DNA of 8,113 nucleotides from Bacteroidia bacterium. GTDB lineage: Bacteria; Bacteroidota; Bacteroidia; Bacteroidales; Azobacteroidaceae. The notes under the pieces are model-generated. The model was given only the letters and a program-made list of their open reading frames with translations. It did not search any database and was not told the origin of the DNA. The DNA lies in assembly GCA_025996815.1 (NCBI GenBank), contig BNTT01000144.1, forward strand, positions 1 to 8,113. Direction: 5' to 3'. The position numbers and the translations under genes are program-made. Each line of letters opens with the position of its first letter. Within the stretch, counting starts at the first letter, position 1. Shown here piece by piece: positions 7,178-8,113 of the stretch.

Positions 7178-7454
7178 TACAGAATTGACAAGCGCATTGA
7201 TAAGCAGGCTTCAACTGTCGAAGACGGCGGTTGCGTTGCGCATCGACAACATCGTCGGTTGTATAAACGCCGAGTTGCAGAACAACAATGTCGTCGCTTT
7301 CGGCGATTTGGGGACGCTGGAAGTGCAAAAACGCGACGAGCGCATATCCGTAAGCCCCGTCAGTGGCAAAAAATTGTTGACGCCGCCCAAATTGATAGTG
7401 AAATTCAAGGTCGGCGGCGAATTGAAGGATAAACTAAAAAATCTCAAGGTATGA
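7170..7454 (+). CDS. HU/IHF-like DNA-binding protein
   Basis: A 94-residue protein with the HU/IHF layout: two N-terminal helices (about 4-38), the VVAFGDLGTLEVQKR strand pair (41-55), a beta-arm with Pro63 at the place of the DNA-intercalating proline (ISVSPVSGKK), and a C-terminal helix (ELKDKLKNL). The family binds and bends double-stranded DNA in the nucleoid as a dimer. The sequence is a divergent Bacteroidetes type and I cannot say whether it is HU or IHF. The start overlaps the rimO stop (ATGAATAA) and is preceded by AGGAG. Its stop overlaps the next start in ATGA, so the two HU-like proteins are likely made in equal amounts and may form a heterodimer; that is inference. Confidence 0.9.
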   Translation: MNNTELTSALISRLQLSKTAVALRIDNIVGCINAELQNNNVVAFGDLGTLEVQKRDERISVSPVSGKKLLTPPKLIVKFKVGGELKDKLKNLKV

Positions 7455-8074
7455 ACGAAAAAATCACATTCAACATGCTCGCCGCGCGGCTCGCCGAAAA
7501 ATCGGACATCCCGCTCAAAGAGGCTGAAACATTCCTGAAAGAATGGTCAAACGCCATCAGCGAGGGACTTTTGAGCGATAAATCGGTGAAAATAAAAAAT
7601 CTGGGCACGCTCAAAGTGGTGAAAGTGGAAGACCGCGAAAGCATCGACGTGAGCAGCGGCAACCGCGTAGTCATCCCCGCCCACTACAAAATCAATTTCA
7701 CCGCCGAAAGCACCCTCGCCAAAGACATAAACGCCCCCTTCGCCATCTTTGAAACCACCGAACTCAAACCGGACGAGGAAGAGCGCGCCGCAGTCGAAAT
7801 CGAGGACGACGACGAGGACGACGAATTTGCAGTGCAAACAATCACGGGACAAAAAATAATAACAACAGATATGAAAGAAAAAGCGGCCACCCCCACCAGC
7901 GACAATTCCGAGTTAATAGAAGCCATCGACTCCGCCATCAAAGCCATCGAGGCTTCCACGCAGGTCAGAAAAAACGGTTTCAGTTGGACATCAGCCGTCC
8001 TCGTCATCATCCTGCTATTCCAGCAACTCCTCTTTGCGATGCTGGTTTTCTACAAAATTATCACGATACAGTAG
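7451..8074 (+). CDS. HU-like protein with acidic linker and C-terminal membrane anchor
   Basis: A 207-residue protein. Residues 1 to about 96 resemble HU/IHF: two helices, KIKNLGTLKVVKVED (47-61), a short arm, VVIPAHYKINFTAES (73-87), and a closing helix up to DINAPF. The arm is about two residues shorter than that of the preceding gene and lacks its proline, so DNA bending may be weaker. Next is an acidic, disordered stretch (about 108-126, with a run of Asp and Glu), a helix EAIDSAIKAIEAS (157-169), Arg173-Lys174, and a hydrophobic segment of about 21 residues (179-200) ending in KIITIQ. The positive residues before the hydrophobic segment predict the HU domain in the cytoplasm with the tail crossing the membrane. 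This suggests a membrane-tethered nucleoid protein. The gene is coupled to the first HU-like gene by a 4-base overlap and lacks a properly spaced Shine-Dalgarno. The HU call is fairly firm, the membrane segment is clear by hydrophobicity, the role is inference. Confidence 0.88.
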   Translation: MNEKITFNMLAARLAEKSDIPLKEAETFLKEWSNAISEGLLSDKSVKIKNLGTLKVVKVEDRESIDVSSGNRVVIPAHYKINFTAESTLAKDINAPFAIFETTELKPDEEERAAVEIEDDDEDDEFAVQTITGQKIITTDMKEKAATPTSDNSELIEAIDSAIKAIEASTQVRKNGFSWTSAVLVIILLFQQLLFAMLVFYKIITIQ

Positions 8075-8113
8075 CCCTCAGAGGCATTCGTCCGAAAATG
8101 ATTAAATTTTATT

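Noticed and set aside
7800..7827. GAC/GAG-rich repeat in the second HU-like gene
   Set aside because: It encodes the acidic linker; it is irregular at codon level and is not a tandem repeat of interest as DNA.
8075..8113. Possible terminator hairpin after the last gene
   Set aside because: CCTCAGAGG gives only a 3-base-pair stem with no T-tract after it; the window ends too soon to judge.

Overview
The window comes from a member of the Bacteroidota, most likely the order Bacteroidales. Three intergenic regions carry the characteristic Bacteroidetes -7 box (TAnnTTTG) with a -33 TTG/TTTG element. The order ftsY-rimO-HU-like genes and the small ferredoxin of the 2-oxoacid oxidoreductase (Kor/Vor) type also fit that group. 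These assignments come from reading motifs by eye; no database was searched.

The left part (1 to about 2951) is visibly AT-rich, with many AAA, AAT, GAT and TTT codons. It holds two plus-strand genes 5 bases apart. The first is a large ABC-type/AAA ATPase of the DUF3696-like group, whose 5' end and Walker A lie outside the window. The second is an unrecognised 295-residue protein ending in a phospholipase-D/MIT_C-like 'HDR' motif region. Base composition and gene pairing resemble a horizontally acquired defence-type module, and this is the most novel part of the window.

At about 2950-3035 the sequence changes to GC-richer housekeeping DNA. A minus-strand dicluster ferredoxin gene (3033-3248) ends convergent with the ATPase module. 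Its usual large subunit genes (korA/vorB and korB) do not follow it, so the AT-rich cassette may have displaced or separated them. The ferredoxin gene and a plus-strand Xaa-Pro aminopeptidase gene (3375-4766) are divergently transcribed from a 126-base region with good promoters on both strands. A strong intrinsic terminator closes the aminopeptidase gene.

A new promoter then drives a tight operon: ftsY (signal recognition particle receptor), rimO (ribosomal protein S12 methylthiotransferase) and two HU/IHF-like DNA-binding proteins joined by 8- and 4-base overlaps. The second HU-like protein has an acidic linker and a C-terminal membrane segment, so it may tether DNA to the inner membrane. 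The operon links protein targeting, ribosome modification and nucleoid proteins in one transcript. The last 39 bases hold no recognisable feature.
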